From NCBI GenBank assembly GCA_032251435.1, contig JAVVEH010000002.1, positions 1-64,000 of the forward strand: a stretch of DNA of 64,000 nt, given 5' to 3'. Positions 1-9,800 of the stretch are shown here, piece after piece; the stretch's first letter is position 1, and every line of letters begins with the position of its first letter. The position numbers and the translations under genes are program-made. The DNA is from JAVVEH01 sp032251435. Lineage in GTDB: Bacteria; Verrucomicrobiota; Lentisphaeria; Oligosphaerales; MVZH01. The notes under the pieces were generated by a model. The model ran no database searches, was not told the origin of the DNA, and worked only from the letters and a program-made list of their open reading frames with translations.

Positions 1-43
1 GCAAGTTAAGAATGCTTTTATTTTAGAATTGAATTAATCAATC

Positions 44-1123
44 ATGACACTAGGGGATATCGAGACAAGCAGGGCAAAGAACGGCGGCATCCCCACAGAT
101 GTGGCCCCGGGCAAGCGCTGTTCGCAATGGAATGCGCATGACGACTGGGCGGCGGCTTACATTATGCTGCCCTGGTATCTGTATCTTTATTATGGCGATT
201 CGGAATCTTTTAAAACGCATTGGAAGGGTCTGAAAACATTGATGACCCATTACCAGGCTTCGTCTGATGGCTGGATTCTCTCGCGGGGCTATGGCGATTT
301 CTTCGATCCGGGCACAGAAGCAATTGTCATGCATACGCCGATACCCCTTACGTGTTCTCTGTGGTTTTTCCGGTGCGCGGATATTATGGCTCGCATGGCC
401 CGCGTATTGGAAGATTATGAGGCCGAGCAACGCTACAATGAATGGCGCGGCCACATCGCCCGCGCGATAAAAGACCGTTTTTTTGATTCGGTGACCGGAT
501 CTTTTGGCTCGCAGTGCGGAAATGTATTGGCTTTGGCGTTCAAAATACTTCCCGATGAAGACCAAGCGGTCCTGGCCGCCTTGGTCAAGGATATCCGCGA
601 CCGCGATATCCACATGAATGTCGGCGTCATGGGTGTCCGGTTCATCCTGGAGGAACTCACTCAAAACGGCTATGGTGAATTGGCTCTGGCACTGATGCGG
701 CAGAACACCTACCCGAGTTTTGGGCATCTGATCGAACGGGGGGCGACCACATTATGGGAGTGCTGGGGGGAGGAAGGGCATAACAAAACGCATGGGGCAC
801 GCTCATTGAACCATCCCTTCATGGGCGGCTACGACAATTGGTTCTTCAACACGCTGGCCGGTATTCGCCCGGATCCGGCAGTGCCGGGATTCAACCATTT
901 CTTTCTTAAGCCCCATCCGGTTCCGGGGCTGAGCTGGATCCGGTGTCATTACAACTGCCCGCAGGGCCGCATTGAAAGCAACTGGCGGCTTGAAAACGGA
1001 AAATTCATCTGGGACATCGCGGTGCCCGAGGGAACATCCGCAACTGTGACGCGTCCCTATTGCCGGGAACGCCTGCGGTTAAAACCGGGGCATTACCAAT
1101 TCTCTGAAACAATCGATAAATAA
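44..1123 (+). pseudogene. 5'-truncated GH78 alpha-L-rhamnosidase-like gene
   Basis: The 359-residue product matches the second half of a family 78 alpha-L-rhamnosidase: the six-hairpin barrel (NGGIPTDVAP, then WAAAYIMLPWYLYLYYGD) and the C-terminal beta domain. The segment TTLWECWG carries the glutamate expected to act as general base. Missing are the N-terminal beta domains and the DCP...GD motif that holds the general acid; compare the neighbour at 2952, which has DCPYYEQLQYVGD. The family is usually 750-1100 residues. Only about eight codons precede the conserved NGG-IPT block, and an in-frame TAA lies at 35-37 just upstream in AT-rich sequence. The first 43 bases look unlike the GC-rich body of the gene, so a rearrangement or assembly joint near position 40 is likely. 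Probably inactive. Family assignment is confident; truncation within the window is certain, its cause is not. Confidence 0.75.
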
Positions 1124-1137
1124 AGAGATTACCATCA

Positions 1138-2139
1138 ATGCGCATCACCAAACTCATCACCACACTCGCAGTCACCGCCGCCACGTTGTTTGGCGGGGAA
1201 GTGAAGGACACCATGGCAGACAGGCAATACAAACCCCATGGACTGGTCGGCCTGCGCCCGCTCCCAAGGGATGAAGGCGACTGGAAAAGCAATCACGGCG
1301 GCAGTTGGCAAAACACGCCGACGTACGCCGCGCAGAAAGGCAACTATCCCTTTGTCGCCGAACATCTGGATGTTGTCAAGGACTGGCTTGACGGCGATTT
1401 CAAAACAAAGAAAGTTTTCTTCGAATATTATTGGGGGCTGGATGCCAAGCGTGATGACCTGGATCCACAAAAGAACCACTTGATTAAAACCATAAAAACC
1501 TGGGAAGACAAGGGCGGCGAAGTGGTCCATATCCTGATCTGCCGCGAATACGATCTGGCCATCCATCGGGGACACAAGGACGCCAAACCGGGTCCGTTCA
1601 AGGAAGACACCCGGATTCTTCATGAAGAGGATGTGGACAACATCCGGGCCATGTTCAAACAGGCGCGCGAAAAAGGCTTGACCCAGCACGACGACTACAG
1701 TCTGATCCAGATGGTTCAGGAACCGTCATTCTTCGCGACTGACAAGCGGGTCAAGCCGATTATCGACAAGATGGAAGGTGTCTGCCTGGAAGTGCACCAG
1801 TTCAACCGGCACTGGCCGTTGGAAAAAGGCTGGGTGAAGCCGGAAAAGGTTGTCAAGGGTGCCCAATGGACGCTTGAGCAGGGCAAGGAATATGTCTTTT
1901 ACTACGGCCCGATCATCTACACGGGAAAACGGTATTATCCATTCATCGAGCGAGACTGGCTGAAAACCTACTGGGCAGCCGGATTGCCGAAACATGACCC
2001 GAAGATGCACTACTACCTGAACATCTTTCCGCACGAAAGCGGGCGCATGCGCCCGGCTGGCCCCGAAACCGACCCCCACTCCAAACTCGGTTTTACCAAG
2101 TGGCTGATCGAAGAGATTACTATGAGCCCGGTGGAATAA
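1138..2139 (+). CDS. Secreted protein of unknown function
   Basis: A 333-residue protein beginning 14 bases after the truncated GH78 gene and probably co-transcribed with it. Residues 1-20 (MRITKLITTLAVTAATLFGG) form a plausible Sec signal peptide, so export is likely. The body is rich in aromatic and charged residues, with alternating segments that could build an alpha/beta barrel (FFEYYWGLD, VVHILICREYDL, YSLIQMVQEPSFF, YVFYYGPIIY). There are no repeats or membrane segments after the signal. I do not recognise the family. By position it may act on or bind the same glycan as the rhamnosidase-like neighbours, but nothing in the sequence proves this. The HGGSW string near residue 53 is not part of a retroelement variable region. 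Confidence 0.6.
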   Translation: MRITKLITTLAVTAATLFGGEVKDTMADRQYKPHGLVGLRPLPRDEGDWKSNHGGSWQNTPTYAAQKGNYPFVAEHLDVVKDWLDGDFKTKKVFFEYYWGLDAKRDDLDPQKNHLIKTIKTWEDKGGEVVHILICREYDLAIHRGHKDAKPGPFKEDTRILHEEDVDNIRAMFKQAREKGLTQHDDYSLIQMVQEPSFFATDKRVKPIIDKMEGVCLEVHQFNRHWPLEKGWVKPEKVVKGAQWTLEQGKEYVFYYGPIIYTGKRYYPFIERDWLKTYWAAGLPKHDPKMHYYLNIFPHESGRMRPAGPETDPHSKLGFTKWLIEEITMSPVE

Positions 2140-2143
2140 GCCG

Positions 2144-2203
2144 TTGACATTCATCAATAATGTACTAGATTAAGATACTTTATTTAAGTACTGGATTTAG
2201 AAT
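2144..2203 (+). promoter_or_regulatory. Candidate promoter/operator of the toxin-antitoxin pair
   Basis: TTGACA at 2144-2149 is followed 16 bases later by TAGATT (2166-2171), a reasonable -35/-10 pair. Two near-identical 10-bp direct repeats, GTACTAGATT at 2162 and GTACTGGATT at 2188, lie between the -10 region and the ATG at 2204. That arrangement suits autoregulation by a Phd/YefM antitoxin, but binding is inferred. Confidence 0.4.
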
Positions 2204-2467
2204 ATGATTCAATCAATTATTCCTGTTCAAGAGATTAAACGGCGCGGCATGACCGCGCTTGATGACGGACTTTGTCAACATGATGCAGTGACTGTTGTAA
2301 AAAACAACCGGCCAGCCTATGTTGTGCTTACGCCGGACACGTATGAAGCTTTGGTGCAGGAGGCGGATTCCGCACGTTTAACAGCGTCCTTAGCCGACTG
2401 GCAAGACGGTCGCTGCAAAGTCACCACCGTGGATGAATTGATGACAGAGGCGCTGGAGGATGAGTGA
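2204..2467 (+). CDS. Phd/YefM-family antitoxin
   Basis: An 87-residue protein with the Phd/YefM fold signature: an N-terminal DNA-binding half (IIPVQEIKRRGMTALDDGL, then VTVVKNNRPAYVVLTPDTYEAL) and an acidic C-terminal tail (VDELMTEALEDE) that would wrap the toxin. Antitoxins of this family neutralise a RelE/Doc-type toxin by direct binding and repress their own promoter. The stop overlaps the start of the downstream toxin gene by 8 bases, the usual coupling for such modules. A promoter with paired direct repeats lies immediately upstream. The module sits between two GH78-like genes, which suggests later insertion into the carbohydrate region. Confidence 0.8.
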   Translation: MIQSIIPVQEIKRRGMTALDDGLCQHDAVTVVKNNRPAYVVLTPDTYEALVQEADSARLTASLADWQDGRCKVTTVDELMTEALEDE

Positions 2468-2753
2468 ACCAGGTGGAGCATGGGAGCTTGTTCGCACCGA
2501 GACTTTTCTGCGGGCCCTGAAGAAATATCTCAAAAAGCACCCCGACCGCACAAACGCGGTTCGAAGTGTTTTGTCACAACTTGCCGAGAACCCCCGGGTT
2601 CCGAAACTGCGTCTGCGTTCACTGGGTGGAAAATTTCAAGACCTGCATGCTGTCCGAGTTACTTACGGCGACAGAATCATTATGATCCTTGCCATTCATC
2701 AGCGGCAGGTCGTTCTGCTTGACATTGGCACCCATGACAATGTCTATCGATGA
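2460..2753 (+). CDS. RelE/YafQ-type mRNA-interferase toxin
   Basis: A 97-residue basic protein of the RelE/ParE superfamily. It shows the helical hairpin (FLRALKKYLKKHPDRTNAVRSVLSQLAENP), then the strand pattern LRSLGGKFQDLHAVRVTYGDRIIMILAIHQRQVVLLDIGTHD, closest to YafQ/RelE-like toxins that cleave mRNA on the ribosome; the HD pair near the C-terminus fits YafQ. Its ATG lies within the last codons of the antitoxin gene. ParE-type gyrase inhibition cannot be excluded from sequence alone, because the two activities share the fold. Confidence 0.75.
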   Translation: MSEPGGAWELVRTETFLRALKKYLKKHPDRTNAVRSVLSQLAENPRVPKLRLRSLGGKFQDLHAVRVTYGDRIIMILAIHQRQVVLLDIGTHDNVYR

Positions 2754-2951
2754 CGCGAAACCGATCTGCCAAAGAATTGTCCGCAGGTGTCAGGGGCTGG
2801 TCGGAGGGCGTCACTCCCGCGCTGATTGACGCGACAATCTTCGGCACCCGTTAATACCAAACCGATTAATAGCAACAGTATTTTAGGCTTCTTGAGAACG
2901 CTCGCAGGCAAATTCCGCCCGAACAACCGAGCAAAGCAAAGAGAATGAACT

Positions 2952-5222
2952 ATGAAACGAGTCGTGATTGACCAGGATCCTTTCGCACCGGAAGCGCCGG
3001 ATTTCAAAGCGGTGGCCTGGCGGCGGCCGGACTACTGGCCGGGGTGCTGGATCACGCATCCGGATCCGCCCGAAGTCCCCTTTGTTATGGCGTATCGGCT
3101 CAAAGTCGACTTGAAGCAGCCGTTTGAGACACGCGTCCACGTCAGCGGCGATGAACGGTACGCGCTTTATTTGGACGGCGAGTTGGTTGGCCGGGGCCCC
3201 GAGCGCGGCGGTGCCGCCTACTGGCATTTTGAGAGCTTCGACATGAAACGCTCCGCCGGCAAACACGTTCTGGTGGCTCTTGTGTGGAGTCTCGGGAAGC
3301 TGGCACCTGTAGCTCAGATGAGTGTGAAGCACGGCTTTCTGCTGGTACCGGAGGACAGCAGCGAGTTGCTGGCCACCGGCGTCGCGCCGTGGGAATGCCG
3401 GCAGGTCACAGGGCTGACGTTTCATCCGGCCGGATGGGTCGGCCCGTGTGAGGAGGTGGATGGAACCACCTATCCATGGGGGATTGAGTCAGGGGGGGGA
3501 GATGACTGGATGCCGGCGGAGGCCGGTGAGCACGCACTGCCCGCGCAACACGCCGAAACGCCTCAGAATCGCCACCTGTTACAGCCGGCGTTGCTGCCGG
3601 CGCAGTATCGGTCAGTGGTCAAAGGCTTGGTCGTCCGCGAGGCCAAAGGGACGGAAGTCACATCGTGGCAGGCCCTTTGTGACGGGGTAGCGTCCTTGAC
3701 GCTTCCGCCCAAGAGTCATTGCGAGGTGCTGATCGACTGTGACGACTACGTCTGCGTCTTTCCGTCCCTCACCGTGAGTGGCGGTGCCGGTTCCCAGATC
3801 GAGCTGGCCTGGGCAGAAGCGCTTTTCATGCAGGAAAAGGGATCGAACGACAAAGGCAACCGCGATGAGGTGGCAGGCAAACACTGGCGCGGCCGCCGCG
3901 GCAGTATCTTGTTGCCGGACGGCGGCGAAAAACGTCGTTTCGGCCCGCTTTGGTGGCGCTCCGGACGTTACCTGCGGATGGAGATCGAGACGGGGAATGA
4001 ACCCCTGGTTGTCGACAACCTGACCCTGACGGAAACGCGGTATCCGCTGGAGCAGTCCTCGCGCTTCACTGCGGACCTGCCGGAATTGCAGAAGGTCTGG
4101 CCCATCCTGCTGCGGGGGTTGCAGATGTGCTCCCATGAGACCTACATGGACTGCCCCTATTACGAGCAGTTGCAATATGTGGGCGATACTCGGCTGGAAG
4201 CGCTGACCACTTACGTCCTGACACCCGACGCGTCCCTTCCCCGCAAGGCGGTGCTTTCCTTCGATGCCAGCCGGATTGCTTCGGGGTTCACGCAGTCGCG
4301 CTTTCCGTGCCGGGATATGCAGATCATCCCCCCTTTTAGTCTCTGGTGGATCTGCATGGTGCGGGATTATGCCTGGTGGCGGGATGATCCGAAGACAGTG
4401 ACTGCGGTGTTGCCGGGTGTGCGCGCGGTGATTCAGGCCTGCGCGTCACGGATGGGTCAGGACGGCCTGCTGAAGCATTTGCCCGGCTGGAATTTTATCG
4501 ACTGGGTCCAGGATGACCACTGGCATATCGGTGTGCCTGATGATGGCGGCGCGGGAACGGCCGCTCCTCTGCAGTGGCAGTGGATCTTGACTCTGCAGGC
4601 CGCCGTCGCCCTTGAAGAGCATGTCGGCAACGCCTGCCAAGCGGCCTATGACAAAGAATTGCTGGAGCAGGCGATGGTTGGTGTCGAGGCGTTCTGGGAC
4701 CCTTGCCGGTCATTGTATGCCAACGATTTAGCCAAAACCCACCACAGCGAGCATGCCAATTGTCTGGCCCTCTGCAGCGGGGGCCTGCCTGTGTCCCGGC
4801 AGGAAGAGACTGCCGCGGTTCTGTTTGCGGAACACAATCTGCCGCGAGCCAGTATCTACTACGGACACTACTACCTTGAGGCCGCCCGGACCATGTGCCG
4901 GGCCGACGCGTTCCATCGGCGGCTGCGGGAGTGGTATGACCTGGTGGACAATGGATTCCGTACCCCCAGAGAATCCCCAGAGCCGTCGCGTAGCGATTGC
5001 CACGGGTGGGGATCCCATCCGATCTTCCACGCCTTTGCCTCCCTGCTGGGCATCCGTCCCACAGCGCCGGGCTTTGCCGAGCTGCGGGTGGATCCCCTGC
5101 CGGGGCAATTGCGAGACTTGAGTGGTGAACTGCCCCATCCCAAAGGCATTGTTCGTGTCGAAGTGCGGGGAAACCAGATTTCGGTCGACGCGCCCGAGGG
5201 GGTCGTTGTGCGTAGATCCTGA
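2952..5222 (+). CDS. GH78 alpha-L-rhamnosidase-like glycosidase
   Basis: A 756-residue protein. An N-terminal beta-sandwich region (about 1-370) with the carbohydrate-binding style motif RYALYLDGELVGRGP is followed by the six-hairpin catalytic domain and a C-terminal beta domain (GIRPTAPGFAELRVDPLPGQ). The motif DCPYYEQLQYVGDTR around residues 398-412 matches the GH78 region carrying the general acid. There is no signal peptide or lipobox, so it is probably cytoplasmic, like the downstream sulfatase and GH2 enzyme. The start is the ATG at 2952 following AAGAGAATG-type purine-rich sequence. Expected role: release of alpha-L-rhamnose or a similar deoxysugar from oligosaccharides; exact substrate unknown. 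It is complete, in contrast to the truncated GH78 gene at the window start. Confidence 0.85.
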   Translation: MKRVVIDQDPFAPEAPDFKAVAWRRPDYWPGCWITHPDPPEVPFVMAYRLKVDLKQPFETRVHVSGDERYALYLDGELVGRGPERGGAAYWHFESFDMKRSAGKHVLVALVWSLGKLAPVAQMSVKHGFLLVPEDSSELLATGVAPWECRQVTGLTFHPAGWVGPCEEVDGTTYPWGIESGGGDDWMPAEAGEHALPAQHAETPQNRHLLQPALLPAQYRSVVKGLVVREAKGTEVTSWQALCDGVASLTLPPKSHCEVLIDCDDYVCVFPSLTVSGGAGSQIELAWAEALFMQEKGSNDKGNRDEVAGKHWRGRRGSILLPDGGEKRRFGPLWWRSGRYLRMEIETGNEPLVVDNLTLTETRYPLEQSSRFTADLPELQKVWPILLRGLQMCSHETYMDCPYYEQLQYVGDTRLEALTTYVLTPDASLPRKAVLSFDASRIASGFTQSRFPCRDMQIIPPFSLWWICMVRDYAWWRDDPKTVTAVLPGVRAVIQACASRMGQDGLLKHLPGWNFIDWVQDDHWHIGVPDDGGAGTAAPLQWQWILTLQAAVALEEHVGNACQAAYDKELLEQAMVGVEAFWDPCRSLYANDLAKTHHSEHANCLALCSGGLPVSRQEETAAVLFAEHNLPRASIYYGHYYLEAARTMCRADAFHRRLREWYDLVDNGFRTPRESPEPSRSDCHGWGSHPIFHAFASLLGIRPTAPGFAELRVDPLPGQLRDLSGELPHPKGIVRVEVRGNQISVDAPEGVVVRRS

Positions 5223-5357
5223 CGGATCGATGCGAACCAATTCGGCGAGACTGCCGGAGGCGTGCCGCCCACCAGGACGCAACTGCGGAACAACCATCAA
5301 CCCGGCTTCGTCCGCGGCTACGCCGGGATGGAATGGCTAAATGAAAAGGATTTATAG

Positions 5358-6899
5358 ATGCAGAAACCGAATATTGTCTATATCTATGCCGATGACCTGG
5401 GCCATGGCATGCTCAGTTGCTATGGTCAGCGGCATTTTGAAACACCCAATATCGACCGGTTGGCGGGGCAGGGGGTGCGCTTCACCCGCGCCTACGGGAC
5501 GGCCTTCTGCGCGCCCGCCAGGGCCTGCCTGCTGACGGGCATGCACGATGCCCATGCCGGACGCTGGACATTCAATAAAGCGACGCTGTACGAGGATGTC
5601 GACGCGGGCCGGATCACCCTTCAGGAGGCTTTTGAATTGGTCAACAATACGGGCATCCGCCCCCGGGATGGCCAGACCTTTCTGGCGACGGTCGCCAAGC
5701 ACGCCGGGCTGGTCACCGGCCAGATCGGCAAGCTGGAATGGGGATTTTCCACATCGCCGCGGGAGCTGGAACAGCACGGCTGGGACTACCATTACGGGTA
5801 CTATGATCACGGCCAGTGTCACGGATTTTATCCGCACTATGTCTTCGAAAACGGCACGAAGATCGACTTGCCGGAAAACACCGCCTGGCGCTGCGGGGCG
5901 GGTCAATACACCCCTTACACCGACGGCGTGGTGCCGCACGATCCGACGGGGCGCGTGACCTATTCGCAGGATCTGTTTGACGACAAGATCCTCGAATTTA
6001 TGCGCGCGCGCCGGGACGAGCCATTCTTTCTCTACCACCCGAGCCAGCTGCCCCATGGGCCGACGTATTTCCCGGAGCACCATCCAGCCGTGAAGGACAA
6101 TCCCGACCTGACACCCGTGGAGCGGGAATACGCCTCGATGGTGTTGAGATTGGATCATACCGTCGGCCTCGTTCTCGACGAATTGGACGCGCTGGGCATC
6201 GCCGACCGGACCCTGGTGATTTTCGCCTCCGACAACGGGCACGAAACCAACTACCTCCAGCCCGGTCGCTGCTCGCACAACGTCGATCTGCGGGGCAACC
6301 CCATCAACGAATTGACGAACAAGTTCCATGCCGAGACCTGCGGCGACGTGTTCAATGGAAATGGCGGGCTGGCCGGATTGAAACGCACCAACTGGGAAGG
6401 AGGGGCGCGCATCCCGTTCATCGTCCGCTGGCCGGGCCAGGCGCCCGAAGGTGTTGTCAGCGATCACCTACTTTCCAATTACGACACGCTGGCCACGGTC
6501 GCCGACTTGCTCGGCGTGACCGAGCTGTCCGAAAACGATGGTGTCTCGTACCTGCCGGCCTTGCGCCGCGAGCCGGATGCCCCGCAGCACGATCACGTCG
6601 TCTATGCGAGCTACTATGGGCCGTCGCTGGTCTCGGCCGATGGCTGGAAGCTACGGACCTTCGTGCGCCGCGACAAAATCGTCGATTTCTCCATGTTCGG
6701 AACCGACCTGAACACCATCTCCGACGCGTTCGTGCCGCAGCTTTACGACCTGAACACCGACCCCGCCGAAGAGGAAGACGTGAGCGCAAGCCATCCCGAA
6801 AAAACGCGCGAACTGCTCGGGCGCTTGTTGAAAGAGTGTGACGGAAACCTGGTCCACGGCCTCCCGGAAGCCCACTTCGCGTTCTATAATCTAAAATGA
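5358..6899 (+). CDS. Formylglycine-dependent sulfatase, apparently cytoplasmic
   Basis: A 513-residue type I sulfatase. The signature FCAPARACLLTG places the cysteine to be converted to formylglycine at residue 51 (pattern C-x-P-x-R). Metal-binding residues are visible at Asp12-Asp13 (YADDLG) and in the later FASDNGHE segment. The C-terminal subdomain carries LYDLNTDPAEEEDV, typical of S1 sulfatases. It would remove sulfate esters from carbohydrates. Unlike most family members it starts directly at the conserved core (MQKPNIVYIYADD) with no signal peptide. It needs a formylglycine-generating enzyme or anSME activator, not found in this window. Its stop codon overlaps the start of the beta-galactosidase gene (ATGA), so the two are translationally coupled and may act in sequence on one sulfated galactose-containing oligosaccharide (inference). 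Confidence 0.93.
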   Translation: MQKPNIVYIYADDLGHGMLSCYGQRHFETPNIDRLAGQGVRFTRAYGTAFCAPARACLLTGMHDAHAGRWTFNKATLYEDVDAGRITLQEAFELVNNTGIRPRDGQTFLATVAKHAGLVTGQIGKLEWGFSTSPRELEQHGWDYHYGYYDHGQCHGFYPHYVFENGTKIDLPENTAWRCGAGQYTPYTDGVVPHDPTGRVTYSQDLFDDKILEFMRARRDEPFFLYHPSQLPHGPTYFPEHHPAVKDNPDLTPVEREYASMVLRLDHTVGLVLDELDALGIADRTLVIFASDNGHETNYLQPGRCSHNVDLRGNPINELTNKFHAETCGDVFNGNGGLAGLKRTNWEGGARIPFIVRWPGQAPEGVVSDHLLSNYDTLATVADLLGVTELSENDGVSYLPALRREPDAPQHDHVVYASYYGPSLVSADGWKLRTFVRRDKIVDFSMFGTDLNTISDAFVPQLYDLNTDPAEEEDVSASHPEKTRELLGRLLKECDGNLVHGLPEAHFAFYNLK

Positions 6900-9800
6900 C
6901 AACCCAAAACAATAAACCCAAACGGCGGCTTTTTCCCCGTCCCTGGGAACAGCCTGAACTGACCCAGCTCAACCGGCTGCCTGCAAGAGCCTCCCTGATT
7001 CCGTTCAAAACGATTTCCCAGGCACTGTCCCATGATCGCGATAAAAGCCCGTGGGTTCAATCGCTGAATGGATCTTGGCAGTTCAGGCTGGTCGAGAATC
7101 CCGAACGGGCTCCCGCCGATTTCTTTGCCCCCGGGGCAGGCGAGGGTCGCTATCGGTCGATACAGGTGCCCGGCAACTGGACCGTCCAGGGATATGACAA
7201 GCCGCATTACACCAATATCGTCATGCCCTTTGAGAATAACCCGCCATTTGTTCCGGACGATAACCCCACGGGGTTGTTCCGCAAAAAATTCACCCTTCCA
7301 GAGTCGTGGGACGGGCGGCGGGTGGTGATTCATTTTGGCGGGGTGGAGAGCATGTTCTACGTCTACGTGAATGGCCGGCAGGTGGGCATGTCCAAGGATA
7401 GCCGCCTGCCAGCGGAATTCGATATTACGCCCTATGTTACACCCGGCGAAAACCTGCTCGCGGTCATGGTGATTCGGTATTCTGACGGCTCATACCTGGA
7501 AGATCAGGATCATTGGTGGATGGCGGGCATCCATCGCGATGTCTATCTCTACAGCACCGAAATTCCCTACATCAAGGATGTGTTCGCCATTGCCAAACTG
7601 GATGAGAATTACCGGGATGGTGAACTGAGTGTCACGGTCGATCTGGGCTTCGAGGACAACCCGAATTCCGAAATGCAGGTTGACGTGACGCTCTACGACA
7701 AGCGGCGAAAAATCACCACGCTGCGCGGCGGCGTCAGCACCTGGTATCGGGTGGATAATGGCACATGCACCTTAAAGGCACATGTGCCGTCCCCTGCAAA
7801 ATGGTCGGCCGAGCAGCCCAATCTGTATACGCTGGTGCTGACATTGCGGGACAGCAAGGGAGGCGCCATTGAGCGTACGAGCCTCCGAATCGGCTTCCGC
7901 ACCGTCGAAATCAGGGAGCGCGAGCTACTGGTCAACGGCAGGGCGGTGCTGATCAAAGGGGTCAACCGACACGACCACCATGATGCGATGGGCAAAACCG
8001 TTCCCTATGAAACCATGCTCAGGGATGTCGAATTGCTGAAGCAGTTCAATTTCAATGCGGCGCGCACCGCGCACTATCCGAATGATCCCGCCTGGTACGA
8101 TCTGTGTGACGAATACGGCATCTACGTGCTCGACGAAGCCAACATCGAGTCACATGCGAATGTTCATACCCTCTGCCGGGATCCGCGCTGGTCCCAGGCG
8201 TTCCTGGAGCGCGGTCTGAACATGGTGATCCGCGATAAAAACCACCCCTGCGTCATCGGCTGGTCGCTGGGCAATGAAAGCGGCCACGGCGAGAATCATG
8301 ACCGCCTGGCCGACGCCATTCGGAGTTATGATCCGACGCGTTTTCTGCATTATGAAATGGCGGTGAAACGCAACTGGCGCCAGGGCGGAAGCCAGGTCTT
8401 CGACCTCTATGGCGGGCGGGCCAGTGATGTTGTCTGCCCCATGTATCCGGCCCCATCCGTTCTGGAAGTGAACGCCTTGCATCCGCTCGACGGGGAAACA
8501 CGCCCGTTCATCATGTGCGAATACTCCCATGCCATGGGCAACAGCAATGGCGGCCTCAAAGAATATTGGGACCTCATCAGGAAATACCGCGGCCTACAGG
8601 GCGGGTTTATCTGGGACTGGGTGGATCAGGGACTGATAAAAATTTCGGATTCCGGATTCCGGATTCCGGATTTTGAATGTCGGATGTCGAAAGACGGGCG
8701 GGCTGAGGGGCAGGTGGCGAGGGGCGAGGGGGGGCGACCCTCGAACGGATGTTCGTCCGAACAAGGTGAAACTGATCGTAATCGACTGGAATTTGGTTCG
8801 GGACAAGGTTTCGTTTCAGAAGAGCAACTCGAAGCTGCGAGGAAGGAGTGCCACAAGCCCGGCGGCCGATACCACTGGGCCTATGGCGGCGACTTTGGCG
8901 ATGAGCCCAACGACGCGAATTTCTGTATCAATGGCATGGTCTGGCCGGACCGCACCCCCCACCCGGCCATGTATGAATTCAAGAAACTGGCGCAACCCGT
9001 CGAGATGCAGTTGCAGGGGAACACGCTGACGGTTCGGAATGAGCAGGATTTCACCGACATGACGTGGCTCAAAGGTGTTTGGCAGGTCAAGGTTGCGGCG
9101 CGCCTTGTGCAAGCAGGGGAGCTGAAGATGCCCGACCTCGGCCCGGGCCGGGAGGTCAGCGTAAAGCTGCCGCTGCCGGAACTGTCCCCGCGGCTGGGCG
9201 AAGAGGCATTCCTGATGGTTTCGTTTACGTCACGCAGCCGGACACCCTGGTGTCCGGCCGGGCATGAAGTCGCCTGGGAACAGTTTCCACTGAACAGTTG
9301 CAAGCCGGTGGCAGCTAAACCTGCTGGCCAAGCGGTTTCAAGCAAAGAAAATAAGACCTCCATCATCATGGCCGCCGGCGATGTCGCGCTGACATTCAGC
9401 AAGAGCAAAGGTCAACTCACGTCCTTCCGGCACGCCGGGAAAGAACTCCTGACTGAAGGTCCCCGCCTTAACGTCTGGCGCGCCGCAACCGATAACGACG
9501 GCATCAAGCGCTGGTCAGGACAGCAGAACAAACCGCTGGGCAAATGGCTCGCTGCGGGTTTTGACCGCTTGGCTGCCGTCGAGACGGAAACGATCCTGAA
9601 ATGTGGCGAAAACAATGCGGAAGTCATTATCCGCCAGGTGTGGCGAGGGCCGCGGTGCGACCATGGGTTTGCACATGTGCATACCTATGCCCTTGCCGGC
9701 GACGGAACCGTCTCTGTCACCAACCAGGTGGTTGCCGACACCGGGCTTCCTGAGCTCCCGCGCGTGGGGGTCGTCCTGGCACTGGTTCCAGGCATGGAGC

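Noticed and set aside
1287..1305. HGGSW string in the secreted protein as a DGR variable region
   Set aside because: It is near the N-terminus and the surrounding DNA does not resemble the template repeat; the GFRV end is missing.
7885..7905. IGFRT in beta-galactosidase as part of a variable repeat
   Set aside because: It is a normal GH2 segment with no template similarity on either side.
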